The notes: a model not told the origin generated them from the letters alone. 64,000 nt of DNA from JAPPLB01 sp965218555 (GCA_965218555.1 OZ244625.1:5332001-5396000); one strand, 5' to 3'; numbered from the stretch's first letter, positions 48,474 through 57,259 are shown. A program made the numbers and translations.

Positions 48474-49297
48474 CGTTCCATTGCCAGCGATTCCCGCGCT
48501 CGGGCGACCGTGCGCTTGGCGTAGTCGGTGGGATCGCGCTTGTCGGGACGCGCTGCCGCGAGACGGATTTCCAGCTCAGCGGGGTCCACGCCTTCGCGAA
48601 GCTGGTCTTTGGTCCAGCCCCAATCGTGACCCGAGGGCGAGGTATCTCCGCCCGAGCGGTGTGGCGATGAGCTTTTGGATTGGAGGCTTGTCGCACGTTC
48701 GGGCTCCTTTAACAGAGCAGCCGGCCAATCCTGTTTGCTGCTGAGCTTCGCGGACGTGGCGCTCATCGTGATCCAGGTATTCTTGCCGCGATGCTTGAAT
48801 CCGGGCAGACGGAGGACGCGGGAAACGTCGGTCACGGAACGATCGCCTCCGTACTTGGTGGCGAGGCCGCGCATCAGAGATTCGGCTTCATGGGGCGTGA
48901 AGGAACCGGGCTTGACATTCCAGATCAACTGGTAGCGGTCCGGGGAAGTGTTGATGATGTAGGAGGGGGAAGGCAGCTTGCCGCTGAAACTGTCCTGGAG
49001 AGCGTCTTCGAGCTTCGATGGACCGTCCTCGTCGAGGTCGAGGTAGACGCGGCGGACTTCCTGAATGTCCTCCTTGCTGCGGGTACGCGATCCGGGCTGC
49101 AGGGGGTTCATGCCGATGTAGATGTCGTAGCCGTGGGTATTGGAGTATTTGAGCCATTTCAGAACCTCCTTGGAAGCGGCTTTCTTGGCATTCCAGATGC
49201 GCTGCTGGGTTTTCGTCTCTTCGTCTCGGGACACCAGCACCAGCGCAACCAGATCGTCGGGATGGTACATGTCGTCGATGAACGCGGTAGGTTTCAT
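48470..49297 (-). CDS. RepB-type DNA primase-like protein
   Basis: 275 residues. The core VRRVYLDLDEDGPSKLEDAL, PSPSYIINTSPDRYQLIWNV and DRSVTDVSRVLRLPGFKHRG match the RepB-like primase domain, with the acidic D-x-D pair in YLDLDEDG. Such primases act on the lagging strand during plasmid replication or in the recipient after transfer. The tail is Ser-rich followed by a small helical domain (LREGVDPAELEIRLAAARPD). Confidence 0.8.
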   Translation of the reverse strand: MKPTAFIDDMYHPDDLVALVLVSRDEETKTQQRIWNAKKAASKEVLKWLKYSNTHGYDIYIGMNPLQPGSRTRSKEDIQEVRRVYLDLDEDGPSKLEDALQDSFSGKLPSPSYIINTSPDRYQLIWNVKPGSFTPHEAESLMRGLATKYGGDRSVTDVSRVLRLPGFKHRGKNTWITMSATSAKLSSKQDWPAALLKEPERATSLQSKSSSPHRSGGDTSPSGHDWGWTKDQLREGVDPAELEIRLAAARPDKRDPTDYAKRTVARARESLAMER

Positions 49298-49305
49298 GGC
49301 GGGCC

Positions 49306-49956
49306 TCAGAAGCGGTAGACGATGCCAGCGTAGACCTGGCTTGTGCTGATGGCAGGTTTATCGGTGAAGAGACGCAGGAAGCGATAGCCAATGTCGATGC
49401 CAAATCTTCGTGTGGCGGCAAGGTGGATGCCGCCTCCTGCCGCGAGCAACGGATGCGTATCTTGGTAGGGGCTGATTCGCTGCTCGACCATGTGGGTAAG
49501 AACGAAGCTGGGGATGAAGCCTAGCGGTTGGATATCGAGACGGCCGGCGCCGCCGCCGATTTCGAAAAACGGTGTGAAAATGCTTTGGATCGGTAACGTG
49601 ATGCGAGAGCCGAAGAAACCGTACTGGCAGGGGATGCGCTTGTTCAGATCGAGAGGCACGCTGAACTCCATGGCGGCGAGCGTGGAAAGGGCATCGAGAT
49701 CGTTTTGCAGTTCTTTCGTGCGAACGTCCTGCAACGTACCCGCCTCGGCGAAAAGATCAAGATAGGGAGTGAGGCGGACGCCAAAGCCGCCGCCGGCGGA
49801 CAAGCCGTTCGTGACGCCGCCGAGCGTAGCTCCGGCCTGTCCTTTGAGGAAGCCACGGCCGCTGTTCTGAGCGGTGAGAGCTGGCGCGAGCAGAAGGGAG
49901 AAGGCTGCGATCGCGGCGTAGCGTGAGAGGGTTGCTTTCAGTGTCAAGGGTGTCAT
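49306..49956 (-). CDS. outer-membrane beta-barrel protein
   Basis: 216 residues from ATG 49956 with a signal peptide (AAIAAFSLLLAPALTAQ). Alternating-polarity strands with aromatic girdles (GGGFGVRLTPYLDLFAEAG; FGIDIGYRFLRLF) and a C-terminal aromatic end (AGIVYRF) indicate a small OMP barrel. May serve surface exclusion or mating contact; that is inference only. Confidence 0.75.
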   Translation of the reverse strand: MTPLTLKATLSRYAAIAAFSLLLAPALTAQNSGRGFLKGQAGATLGGVTNGLSAGGGFGVRLTPYLDLFAEAGTLQDVRTKELQNDLDALSTLAAMEFSVPLDLNKRIPCQYGFFGSRITLPIQSIFTPFFEIGGGAGRLDIQPLGFIPSFVLTHMVEQRISPYQDTHPLLAAGGGIHLAATRRFGIDIGYRFLRLFTDKPAISTSQVYAGIVYRF

Positions 49957-49981
49957 CTGAATAGGGGAAAGCCTTTCGTGG

Positions 49982-50962
49982 TCATGCGGTGTTGGTGTGC
50001 GAGCCGGAAGGGTTCGGGTTGCTGATGGCCTGTGCGATCCGTTCGGAAAGCCAGGTGGAATAGGTGGCGGAATAGGTGATGGCGGAGGCTTGCTTGAGAA
50101 GCTGTTTCTTGAGCGCAGCGGAGGCGCGTACCGCGCCGTTGAAGCCGCCGTAGACCTGCAGGGCGGAATCGTCGTCGGATTCGATCGCCTGGTGGACGAG
50201 CGTGAGCTCGGCATCGATCTCAGCGATGCTGTTGGTTGATTGGGGTACGTTCATCCAGCTTGAAAACACTCGGCTCACACTCTCTTGGAGCCGAGAGTTG
50301 AAGCTGGCATGAACGACATGGAGCTGAAAGCCGAGGCGGTGTAGATCGGACCACAGCGCCGCGTGTTCGTTGCGCCAGCTACGTACTCCCTGCGGTGACT
50401 TCTCTTCCGAGTCGGTGTAGATGAAGTGGGCTTGCTTGCCGCGGGGATCGACGGCGATCGGGTGCTTGTTCGCGAACAGTCGCACCGTGTGTCCGGTTGC
50501 GTTGTTCCAAACTCGACGCGGCAGATTCGCATGGTCGATTCCAAGCTGATCGAAGCAGGCGACTTTCTCTTGTTCGGTGGGCAGCCAGGGGAGTTGCGGG
50601 TGGTCGAGAACGTAGTCGAGTGCGAGCAAGCGCCGGAACATCAGGGGCCAGCTCGCCAGGCGGCGGTGGCGGATGTTGTCGGCGTCGATGAGGCGGTAGA
50701 TGGACTTGTTGGTGACGCGGGCGAGCAGTCCAAGCGATTCGATGGAGGTTTCGGTGATGAGTTTCTTATCTGTCAATCTGTGAATGATGCGAAAAGTTGA
50801 CACGCGGTTTTCTTCGTCGAAGCCGCCGTAGAATTGAAGCTGAGAACGGAGAAAGCATCCGGAATGGAGCGCAGCCACGGCGAGCCATTCCGCCAGTTCT
50901 GATGGCAGATCCAGCGAATCTGACAGCTTGCCGGCGCGGCCGTCGAGGTGGGGAAACGTCAT
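49982..50962 (-). CDS. replication-relaxation-like protein
   Basis: 326 residues. N-terminal winged-helix-like part (AEWLAVAALHSGCFLRSQLQ; FRIIHRLTDKKLITETSIES), then an alpha/beta part (RHRRLASWPLMFRRLLALDY; AHFIYTDSEEKSPQ) that could be a degenerate nuclease-like domain. The layout resembles Replic_Relax proteins and the gene is coupled (4-base overlap) to a clearer member upstream. Possible role in plasmid DNA processing; catalytic residues not identified. Confidence 0.5.
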   Translation of the reverse strand: MTFPHLDGRAGKLSDSLDLPSELAEWLAVAALHSGCFLRSQLQFYGGFDEENRVSTFRIIHRLTDKKLITETSIESLGLLARVTNKSIYRLIDADNIRHRRLASWPLMFRRLLALDYVLDHPQLPWLPTEQEKVACFDQLGIDHANLPRRVWNNATGHTVRLFANKHPIAVDPRGKQAHFIYTDSEEKSPQGVRSWRNEHAALWSDLHRLGFQLHVVHASFNSRLQESVSRVFSSWMNVPQSTNSIAEIDAELTLVHQAIESDDDSALQVYGGFNGAVRASAALKKQLLKQASAITYSATYSTWLSERIAQAISNPNPSGSHTNTA

Positions 50963-51936
50963 AGCTCGAAGAGTTCCTCGTCGCGGTTCCCGCCGCCTCC
51001 GCCTGATTTGCCGCCTTTGGGTTCTCTGATTCCGAGGGCCGAGGAAATGCGCTGCTTGGCGCTGTTTCCGTTGGCGTACATCTTGAAGCCGGCCGAGATC
51101 TTCGCTTGCAGGCCCTTACTGCGATAGTTGCCGCTGGTGACTTCCACATCGACGCGGCCGGGGCTGCCCTGATCGTCCTCGTACTCGATGCGGGCGTCGG
51201 GGTAGTGGATTCTTCCATCGCGATCAACCGGCAGGTGCATCTGCTGGGCGGCTTCGTTTTTGGCGAGGAAGGCGGCCTCGTTACCGTCTTTCGCTCGTGC
51301 TTGCCCGGATATCTTCGACACGCGGCTTTTCATTTCGTAGTCGAGCTGGATGCGCTTGATGGAAGCGCCGGCTTTCTCCAGCTTGGCGATCTCGCGGCGG
51401 GCGGCGCGGTAGACGGTGGCATCGTGGCGGGTTTCCGAAGTCTTGGCAAGACCGTCCCAATAGCGCTGCTCGATGTGCTTGCGGTTGCCCCATGCCTTGC
51501 GGCGGCCTTTCTGTGAGGCGAAAAGGACACGGAAGGTCTTGCCGCTTTTGACGCGAACCGTGTGCTCCTGGAGAAGGCCGTCCTCTTTGAGGGCGTCGAT
51601 ACCCTTGCGGCCGGAGAAGGCGTTGCCGCCGAAGCGCTGCTCGACCAGATCGCGCACGCTGACGACGCGGTAGGTGGCTACGTCGTCAAGCGCCTGGCGC
51701 TTGCGCTGATTCATGTCGATGCGGTCGCGGGTGCGATTGCGGCGCGAAGGGCGCTGGCGGCGGGTGCGGTCTTTGGAACGGCGGGAGCGAGCTGGCTGCT
51801 GTCGCGCTTTGGGTTGGTCGGGTGTGCGGTTGCGGTCGTTCTGCGAGCTGGGATCGCGGGGGACGGTCTTGAAACGGACGGGGCCCGCTCGCTGAGAGCG
51901 AGCCCCGCTGCGCGTTTCTACTTCACGGCCTCGCAA
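50959..51936 (-). CDS. replication-relaxation family-like protein, TTG start
   Basis: 325 residues from TTG 51936, supported by AAAAGGAGAGTGATTC. A basic disordered N-terminus (RRSKDRTRRQRPSRRNRTRD) is followed by a winged helix (ATYRVVSVRDLVEQRFGGNA; KGIDALKEDGLLQEHTVRVK) and an endonuclease-like part with HDATVYRAARREIAKLEKAG, DARIEYEDDQGSPGRVDVEV. These are features of plasmid Replic_Relax-like proteins, some of which act at replication or transfer origins. It is the best candidate in the window for an oriT- or oriV-processing factor, but it is not a recognised relaxase. Confidence 0.6.
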   Translation of the reverse strand: MRGREVETRSGARSQRAGPVRFKTVPRDPSSQNDRNRTPDQPKARQQPARSRRSKDRTRRQRPSRRNRTRDRIDMNQRKRQALDDVATYRVVSVRDLVEQRFGGNAFSGRKGIDALKEDGLLQEHTVRVKSGKTFRVLFASQKGRRKAWGNRKHIEQRYWDGLAKTSETRHDATVYRAARREIAKLEKAGASIKRIQLDYEMKSRVSKISGQARAKDGNEAAFLAKNEAAQQMHLPVDRDGRIHYPDARIEYEDDQGSPGRVDVEVTSGNYRSKGLQAKISAGFKMYANGNSAKQRISSALGIREPKGGKSGGGGGNRDEELFEL

Positions 51937-51985
51937 GAATCACTCTCCTTTTCCTCGGCAAAGTGTTGTTCCCGCATGTCGAGGT

Positions 51986-52249
51986 TCAGGAAGCACCAGT
52001 TGTTGTGTTTGATCGATCCTCGCGCTCCTGCAGCGAGTACGGTCCCATGATTCGTGCCGAGGCCGTTACAGTGGCCTCCTTTCCGCTGAAGTCCTCAACT
52101 TCTTCGAGCAATATTACCCTGTCGCCTTGCGCAAAAAAGGCGCAAGCTGAGCAAAGGTCATCCTCGACCCAGCAACAGGGAAACCCGTCCGGTTCGGTGC
52201 AAGGGTTCCAATCCGTACAGCCGCAGACGCGGCAGGATTGGAGGCTCAT
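51986..52249 (-). CDS. small zinc-binding protein (VCGCTD type)
   Basis: 87 residues: SCRVCGCTDWNPCTEPDGFP, then CCWVEDDLCSACA, the cysteine pattern common in small phage and plasmid zinc proteins, followed by a short beta region. ATG 52249 overlaps the stop of 52246-52560. Function unknown. Confidence 0.65.
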   Translation of the reverse strand: MSLQSCRVCGCTDWNPCTEPDGFPCCWVEDDLCSACAFFAQGDRVILLEEVEDFSGKEATVTASARIMGPYSLQEREDRSNTTTGAS

Positions 52250-52560
52250 TCGAGCTCTCCCATGCGCTCGCGCTGAAGCCGCCGCGCGAGCTCGTCATCA
52301 TGGGATTCGCCGGCAGCGAGCCGCTTGTCCATGAGCTTGAGCTTGCCTCCCAAGTCGCCCAGGCCGGCGCGTCGAGCGAGCCAGTAGATGAAGGCGTAGA
52401 GGGTCACGATGGCGGTCATCAGGTAGAGGCTCAGGCTCACGGTGTACTGAGCGAAGAGCAGCTCGGCATAGGGCTCCAGGTACTTGAGGCGATCTCCGAT
52501 GAGGAAAACCGCAAGCGCCCAAAAGATCAGGCTCAGTCCGGTTGCGATCCGCCAGGGCAT
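52246..52560 (-). CDS. two-helix membrane protein downstream of virB4
   Basis: 104 residues with two or three hydrophobic helices (GLSLIFWALAVFLIGDRL; LYLMTAIVTLYAFIYWLA) and a charged helical tail. It starts 5 bases after the virB4 stop. A T4SS accessory role is likely from position only. Confidence 0.55.
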   Translation of the reverse strand: MPWRIATGLSLIFWALAVFLIGDRLKYLEPYAELLFAQYTVSLSLYLMTAIVTLYAFIYWLARRAGLGDLGGKLKLMDKRLAAGESHDDELARRLQRERMGELE

Positions 52561-52564
52561 GGGT

Positions 52565-54979
52565 TCAGCTTCCTCGCGCCAGCTCGTCGATGCCGGCCTG
52601 CAGACTGCCTGCTTTCCGGATCGCGGCGGATCGCTTCTCTTCCTCGATGGGGTTGGAAGTGAACATCCAGTAGCTGCGCCTGTCCACGTTCAGCGTCAGC
52701 ACTTCGCGGTCGTTGGGATTGCGAGCGTAGACCTCGCGCTTGGGAACCAAGCTGCGGATGAGCGACGTTTCGGCTTCCGACAATTGCAGTCTTGCGGCGG
52801 CTTCATAGGAAAGGTCGCGGATCGAGAGAAACAGGCGGTTGGGGATCGACTCGATCAATGCGCCGGTGGCGGCTCCGCCGGCAACGTCGGTGACGGACTG
52901 CGTTGCGAGGATCAGCGCGGCGTTGCGCTTGCGCCAGGTCCGCGCGGCCTCGGCAAGATAGTTCGCCGTGGCGGGTTCAGCGAGGAAGCGCCATGCCTCA
53001 TCGACGACAAGAATCTTCAGTCGGGTGGTTTCCTCGGGGCGCTCGAGCTCCAGCCTCAAGCGCTCCAAGCAATAGGTCAGGGCGGCGGATGCCAGATCGG
53101 GAAACTGCTTTGCTCCGGTCAGATCGACAACCTGCCAGTCGGAACCGTCGATCTCTTTGCCCTGGCCGGGTATGTCGAAGATTTTTTCCCACTGCCCGGC
53201 GCCCATCCAGCGGGTCATGGCGGCTTTCATTCTCGGCGGCAGGGTTTCGACCAGTGAGCTCATGCGTCGCTGGTTCGCCGCGATGCCGTACACGTCCTCG
53301 ACGCGGGCGCGAATGTCGGTGGTGTCGTCGCCGCTGGCCGAGTAGCCTCCCAGCGCGAGCAGTTGGGTAATCCAGCCGGTGAGAAACTCGTAGGTCCGTT
53401 CACTGCTGGGAAGGGTGAACGGATGAAGCGGAGTACCGCCTCCGGCGCCGTCGAGGCGCAGGTAGCTTCCGCCGAGCATGGCCGTGAGGTTGCGGTAGCT
53501 TCCGCCCAGGTCGAGGATGCAGACGCGCGGGTTGTAGCGCAGCGCGTGAACCAACAGGAAGTTGAGCAGGAAGCTCTTGCCGGCTCCGGTGCTGCCGAGT
53601 ACGAGTGAGTGGCCTACGTCGCTGCCGGCGAAAAGGTCGTAGTCGTAGAGGGTTCCGCAACGGGTTTCGAGCGTTGCCAGCGCCGGCGCTTCCAAGTGGT
53701 CGGAAAGCGGTTCGCCTCGGCCGGGCGAGAAGATGGCCGAGCAGCAAAGAGCGGTTCCGGCCGAGACGGGCATCCGGCGCAATTGGCGGCTGGCGGATTG
53801 TCCGGGCAGCCGGGCGAACCATGTGGAGAGCTGGCCGTAGCCTTCGCGCAGGATCTTCATGTCGCGGCCGGTGAAGATTTTTACGACGGAGGAATCGAGC
53901 TCTTCGAGCTGCTGCAAGTCGGGGGCATGAATCGACAGAGAAGCCGCCAGCTTGCCCCAGGGGATGCCGTCGGTCTGCAGCTCGACCAGCGCATCGCCCA
54001 GCGCGGCCGATTCCGCCGCCGCTGCCGAATCGACCAAGGCCGAATCGGTTCCCTCGGTTCCTCTGGCGTGCGCCATCATCGAGTAGCGCGAGGAAAAGAA
54101 GTGCTTCTGAGCGGATCGGATGATTCCCCGCGCCTTGCCGATCGACAAGCCTTGCCATTCCCATACGTAGGTCCAGGTCGCGCGAAGTGTGAGCAGCTCC
54201 CACAGGATGTTGGCGGTCGCCTTCGGCGGCGGTTCGAGAAGCGAGTAGATGGCGAGGGGTTCGTCATCGAGCGTAAGATGGCGGCGGTGTCCCTCCAGGT
54301 GGGAAAGGCCCCAGGCCCAATGCAAGGCGCCGCCTTCATGAACCGGCGTCACGGTTCCGGGCCGGTTGATCATGTCGCCGAGTACGGCGGTGGCTTCCTT
54401 CTCTTCCAGCACCGTACTCGGGCTAACGTCGGTGACCAGGCCACGGCTGGCATCGACGATGCGCTGCAGTCGTTCCGACGAGCGGGCGATCGATTCCTGC
54501 ATGTAGAGCCGTTGGGTCTTGCCGTTGCTGGTGAGCCGCTTCAGCCAGGAAGCGGCGACTCCGCCTCTCTGCCGTGCTTCCTGCAGTCGCGAGTCGAGCG
54601 TCCAGGCGGCGTAGAAGCGAAGCTCTCCGGAGCGCCGCACGATCTCATCCGCCCGGGATTGGAAGATGGCGGCCGGCAGACGTTCGTTGCCGATTGCGGC
54701 AACCGCATCGGAGTGAACGGGTCTGCGGGTGACGATCAGGGAGAATCGAATATCCTCATCGAGCTGGCCGAGCAGCCGCATCCATGAGGCGAGGACATGA
54801 TCGAGGTCTTCCGGCGCACTGCCGGCGATGCCGCAGGGGTGAAGCTCCGCCAGCGTGACCAGTCCTCCGGGACGGGTGAGCAAGGTTCGCTTGTCCACCC
54901 AGCCCCAATAGGGCAGCTCTTCCGCCAGCGAGCCGGCTTGCTTGTATCGCTGTCGTGAGGATTGGGTGATGGGAGTCAT
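52565..54979 (-). CDS. virB4: VirB4/TrbE-type secretion ATPase
   Basis: 804 residues, full length. N-terminal VirB4 domain, then SLVLGSTGAGKSFLLNFLLV (Walker A), KILVVDEAWRFLAEP (Walker B) and AALILATQSVTDV. The largest ATPase of the T4SS, needed for pilus biogenesis and transfer. It is coupled to virB3 by a 4-base overlap. Confidence 0.92.
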   Translation of the reverse strand: MTPITQSSRQRYKQAGSLAEELPYWGWVDKRTLLTRPGGLVTLAELHPCGIAGSAPEDLDHVLASWMRLLGQLDEDIRFSLIVTRRPVHSDAVAAIGNERLPAAIFQSRADEIVRRSGELRFYAAWTLDSRLQEARQRGGVAASWLKRLTSNGKTQRLYMQESIARSSERLQRIVDASRGLVTDVSPSTVLEEKEATAVLGDMINRPGTVTPVHEGGALHWAWGLSHLEGHRRHLTLDDEPLAIYSLLEPPPKATANILWELLTLRATWTYVWEWQGLSIGKARGIIRSAQKHFFSSRYSMMAHARGTEGTDSALVDSAAAAESAALGDALVELQTDGIPWGKLAASLSIHAPDLQQLEELDSSVVKIFTGRDMKILREGYGQLSTWFARLPGQSASRQLRRMPVSAGTALCCSAIFSPGRGEPLSDHLEAPALATLETRCGTLYDYDLFAGSDVGHSLVLGSTGAGKSFLLNFLLVHALRYNPRVCILDLGGSYRNLTAMLGGSYLRLDGAGGGTPLHPFTLPSSERTYEFLTGWITQLLALGGYSASGDDTTDIRARVEDVYGIAANQRRMSSLVETLPPRMKAAMTRWMGAGQWEKIFDIPGQGKEIDGSDWQVVDLTGAKQFPDLASAALTYCLERLRLELERPEETTRLKILVVDEAWRFLAEPATANYLAEAARTWRKRNAALILATQSVTDVAGGAATGALIESIPNRLFLSIRDLSYEAAARLQLSEAETSLIRSLVPKREVYARNPNDREVLTLNVDRRSYWMFTSNPIEEEKRSAAIRKAGSLQAGIDELARGS

Positions 54980-55299
54980 GAGGTCCGTGGGTTGGTACGG
55001 ATGATTTCAATTTCCGCCTCGGCCGCGGGCCGCTTCGCGGGGTCATAACGGACCTTGTCGTTGGCTGATGATCGCGCGACCTGCAGCATGTGCGGATCGC
55101 GCCGGGTTCCAAGCCAGCCGATGGCGTAGCCTGTGATGAAGAGCAGCAAGCCGGCCGGAAAGGAGTTGAGGACATTGAAGGTGGCCGCTCCGAAGGTCGC
55201 TGCCAGAATAAAGACCCTCCGCTCACAGCCCATGACTGTGAGCGGGCGGGCCAGGGACCGGCAGGCTTGCCAGGATCGCTTACCGTAGACACCCGTCAT
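54976..55299 (-). CDS. virB3: VirB3/TrbD-type membrane protein
   Basis: 107 residues: YGKRSWQACRSLARPLTVMG at the start is the VirB3/TrbD signature (a conserved polar start with a LxRP/TxxG motif), followed by two hydrophobic helices (VFILAATFGAATFNVL; GLLLFITGYAIGWLG). Lies between virB2 and virB4 as usual. Confidence 0.82.
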   Translation of the reverse strand: MTGVYGKRSWQACRSLARPLTVMGCERRVFILAATFGAATFNVLNSFPAGLLLFITGYAIGWLGTRRDPHMLQVARSSANDKVRYDPAKRPAAEAEIEIIRTNPRTS

Positions 55300-55314
55300 G
55301 AAGAGCCAGGCGCC

Positions 55315-55635
55315 TCAGAAGAGCCAGTCGATGAAGTTGGCGGCTCCGAGCGTCATGCCGAGGCCGAAGACGATACCGGCCAGGGCACGCTTTGAACCGC
55401 CCTCGCCAAAGGCGAACATCAAACCGCTGATCACGATGGCGATAAGGCTCAGGCCGCGAGCAATGGTGCCGGTGAAGGCGGCCTGCAGCGTGGTCACCGC
55501 ATCGACCCAGGGGCCGGTACTCGGCGTCACCACCGGCGGCGTCGTGGCAGCCAGCGGCTCGGCATTCAGAATGAACAGCACTGCAAGAGCACAGGCTTGT
55601 GCGGCTGCCGTCTTGTGTTTGGGAAGGAATTGCAT
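55315..55635 (-). CDS. virB2: VirB2/TrbC-type pilin
   Basis: 106 residues: long signal peptide, then two hydrophobic helices separated by a short polar loop (IARGLSLIAIVISGLMFAFG; ALAGIVFGLGMTLGAANFID), the standard prepilin layout. ATG 55635 with ACAGGAGGTACTC. First gene of the virB2-virB3-virB4 group; the IS1595-type element is 150 bases upstream of it and may supply or disturb transcription. Confidence 0.85.
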   Translation of the reverse strand: MQFLPKHKTAAAQACALAVLFILNAEPLAATTPPVVTPSTGPWVDAVTTLQAAFTGTIARGLSLIAIVISGLMFAFGEGGSKRALAGIVFGLGMTLGAANFIDWLF

Positions 55636-55802
55636 GAGTACCTCCTGTCAAATACTGGCATCGAATCGAGGCGCTCTCAAGCGCCGCAAGGCGCAGCCGT
55701 GTGGAGTACTTCTCCACATTTCCACAGATCGGTTAGGCGCGCGGGCGTGACCTTCAGGATTAACTACAGGAAGACCTTATGAAAGGGAGTTATACGTTTG
55801 AC

Positions 55803-55833
55803 TTGACAGACCGCCCTCCTTCCGTGTTATTCT
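55803..55833 (+). promoter_or_regulatory. outward-to-inward promoter in left IR of IS1595-type element
   Basis: TTGACA (55803-55808) lies at the inner end of the left terminal repeat; TTATTC (55827-55832) follows at 18-base spacing. The transcript would start near 55838, where the structured leader begins. Confidence 0.55.
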
Positions 55834-55837
55834 GAAA

Positions 55838-56003
55838 GTGCAAGCATCAGTCGGTGGAGCCCGTATGCCGGGCTGCCTGCTGAATACAAGAGTCGAAGTA
55901 CACGCAGGTGGAAGGGTAGCTCCCCGAAGCCTTGGCGAATAGGCAGGGCTCCCGCCTTGTTTCACCGACGTGGCGCTTGCACAGCCCGGCACCCGTGTGC
56001 CGG
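55838..56003 (+). ncRNA. candidate structured leader RNA in IS1595-type element
   Basis: Long-range helices GTGCAAGC (55838-55845) with GCTTGCAC (55975-55982) and GTCGGTG (55850-55856) with CACCGAC (55963-55969) enclose several hairpins: AGCCCG/CGGGCT, CCTGC/GCAGG with TAC/GTA inside, and GCCT/AGGC. A separate CCGGCAC/GTGCCGG hairpin (55986-56003) ends just before the AGGAGG of the downstream gene. It does not match any riboswitch class I could recall. Confidence 0.55.
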
Positions 56004-56017
56004 ATACAGGAGGGATC

Positions 56018-56824
56018 ATGAAAAAAGCATTCCTGGGCGCTGTTGCGTCCATTCTGACGGTAGCAATCTCGCTTGCGGAGGACACACGCAATGAACTCAT
56101 CGTCTTTCCCGGAGACTTCGTAGCCTCACACGTTGCAGACGGGGCCAACTGGTCTACGACGATTGCGCTGGTGAACCTGGGCGGTGAGGAACAAACGGGC
56201 ACCGTGTACTTCTGGCAAGACGGTAGACGCCTGCTCCCCATGGACTTCGAGGAATTCGGGCAAACGTCATCACTTGAATTCTCAATTCCCGCATACGGTG
56301 TATTCACAGCGAAAACCACGGGCCAAGCGGCTACGGTATCAACGGGGTTCGCGGTTATGATCCCCGACGATGTGGCGACCGACGAGATTGGTGATACTAC
56401 CATATTCAGTTACTCCGTTCCCGGTGTGATTGCGTTGGAAGCGGCCGTACCCTTCGGCAATATCCTCCAGAAAAAGAATACCCTGTTCTTCGATCACCGA
56501 AACGGGTACGCTTCGGGCGTGGCGATTGTTAACCCGTCGGCTGAATCAAAAATCACCGTTTCTCTCAACTTTCGTCGTCACGACGGCAGTCTGTTAATGT
56601 CAACTTCGATTCCTATGAATGCGTTAGGGCACACTTCGTTTATGCTGACAGACGCATTTCCAGAACTCGTTGGCGAGGCCTGGTCTGTTGAGATATCGGG
56701 GCAAGCAACAACAGGAGCGAATTCCGGCGTTCTTGTTCTGGGGCTGCGAGCGAACCCGACGGGGCCGTTTACGACCGTTTTTCCTGTGCTTCCGTTAAGC
56801 GGGTTCCTCGACAGTATCGAGTAG
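56018..56824 (+). CDS. secreted passenger protein of IS1595-type element
   Basis: 268 residues from ATG 56018 with ACAGGAGGGATC. Signal peptide AFLGAVASILTVAISLAED. The rest is beta-rich with two similar halves, each having a STTIALVNLGGEEQTGTVYF / ASGVAIVNPSAESKITVSLN-type strand pair, resembling secreted Ig-like proteins common in Acidobacteriota. Codon use is less GC-rich than the flanks. It is an unusual cargo for an IS. Function unknown. Confidence 0.7.
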   Translation: MKKAFLGAVASILTVAISLAEDTRNELIVFPGDFVASHVADGANWSTTIALVNLGGEEQTGTVYFWQDGRRLLPMDFEEFGQTSSLEFSIPAYGVFTAKTTGQAATVSTGFAVMIPDDVATDEIGDTTIFSYSVPGVIALEAAVPFGNILQKKNTLFFDHRNGYASGVAIVNPSAESKITVSLNFRRHDGSLLMSTSIPMNALGHTSFMLTDAFPELVGEAWSVEISGQATTGANSGVLVLGLRANPTGPFTTVFPVLPLSGFLDSIE

Positions 56825-56835
56825 GCGGGAGTTCC

Positions 56836-56997
56836 TTAGTCGGCCGTCTTTCCGCTCTTGAGCAGACTCTTGGTGAGCCGCCGCTTGTCCGCAGGGAGTT
56901 TCTTGTCCGCCACCGAGAAGATTGCCTGAGCCAGTTGCTTGGCGTTCTTGGGGGACGGAGCTAATTTGTGGCCCTTAGTTTCAGGGTTTTTCTTCAT
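56836..56997 (-). CDS. 53-residue basic passenger protein
   Basis: Not captured by usual length thresholds. ATG 56997: KKNPETKGHKLAPSPKNAKQ, then LAQAIFSVADKKLPADKRRL, then TKSLLKSGKTAD. Very basic and Lys-rich; the small helical core suggests DNA binding or an IS accessory protein. It overlaps the 3' end of the zinc-ribbon gene by 17 bases, which supports translation from the same - strand transcript as the transposase. Confidence 0.6.
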   Translation of the reverse strand: MKKNPETKGHKLAPSPKNAKQLAQAIFSVADKKLPADKRRLTKSLLKSGKTAD

Positions 56998-57256
56998 TCG
57001 GAAACTTCATCTCCAATCGCAACCGTACCGGAGTACCCGTGTAGCTCATGATACGTCGAGCGGAGCGCATGAGCACGTCTCCTTCGGATATCACTTTAGA
57101 ATTCCATATTTCACCGCAGCAAGGGCACGTTCTGGAAAGTTCACTCTCTGTCTTCACAGGGCGTATGATCTCGCCAGAGCATCCTTTGTGCTGGCAAACC
57201 AGCCGGGTACCGGAAATATCGCCCAAGTCGAATACCAGTTTGTTTTCCTGAGTCAC
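56981..57256 (-). CDS. zinc-ribbon passenger protein
   Basis: 91 residues: TRLVCQHKGCSGEIIRPVKT, then SRTCPCCGEIWNSKV, giving a C-x4-C...CxxC zinc ribbon, followed by IMSYTGTPVRLRLEM. ATG 57256 is 4 bases after the transposase stop, so co-translation is likely. Similar small zinc proteins accompany other IS1595 transposases. Confidence 0.65.
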   Translation of the reverse strand: MTQENKLVFDLGDISGTRLVCQHKGCSGEIIRPVKTESELSRTCPCCGEIWNSKVISEGDVLMRSARRIMSYTGTPVRLRLEMKFPNEEKP

Positions 57257-57259
57257 ACT

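Noticed and set aside
55838..56003. Known riboswitch (cobalamin, c-di-GMP-I, TPP, FMN, ykkC)
   Set aside because: None of the conserved core sequences of these classes is present; kept only as an unassigned structured leader.
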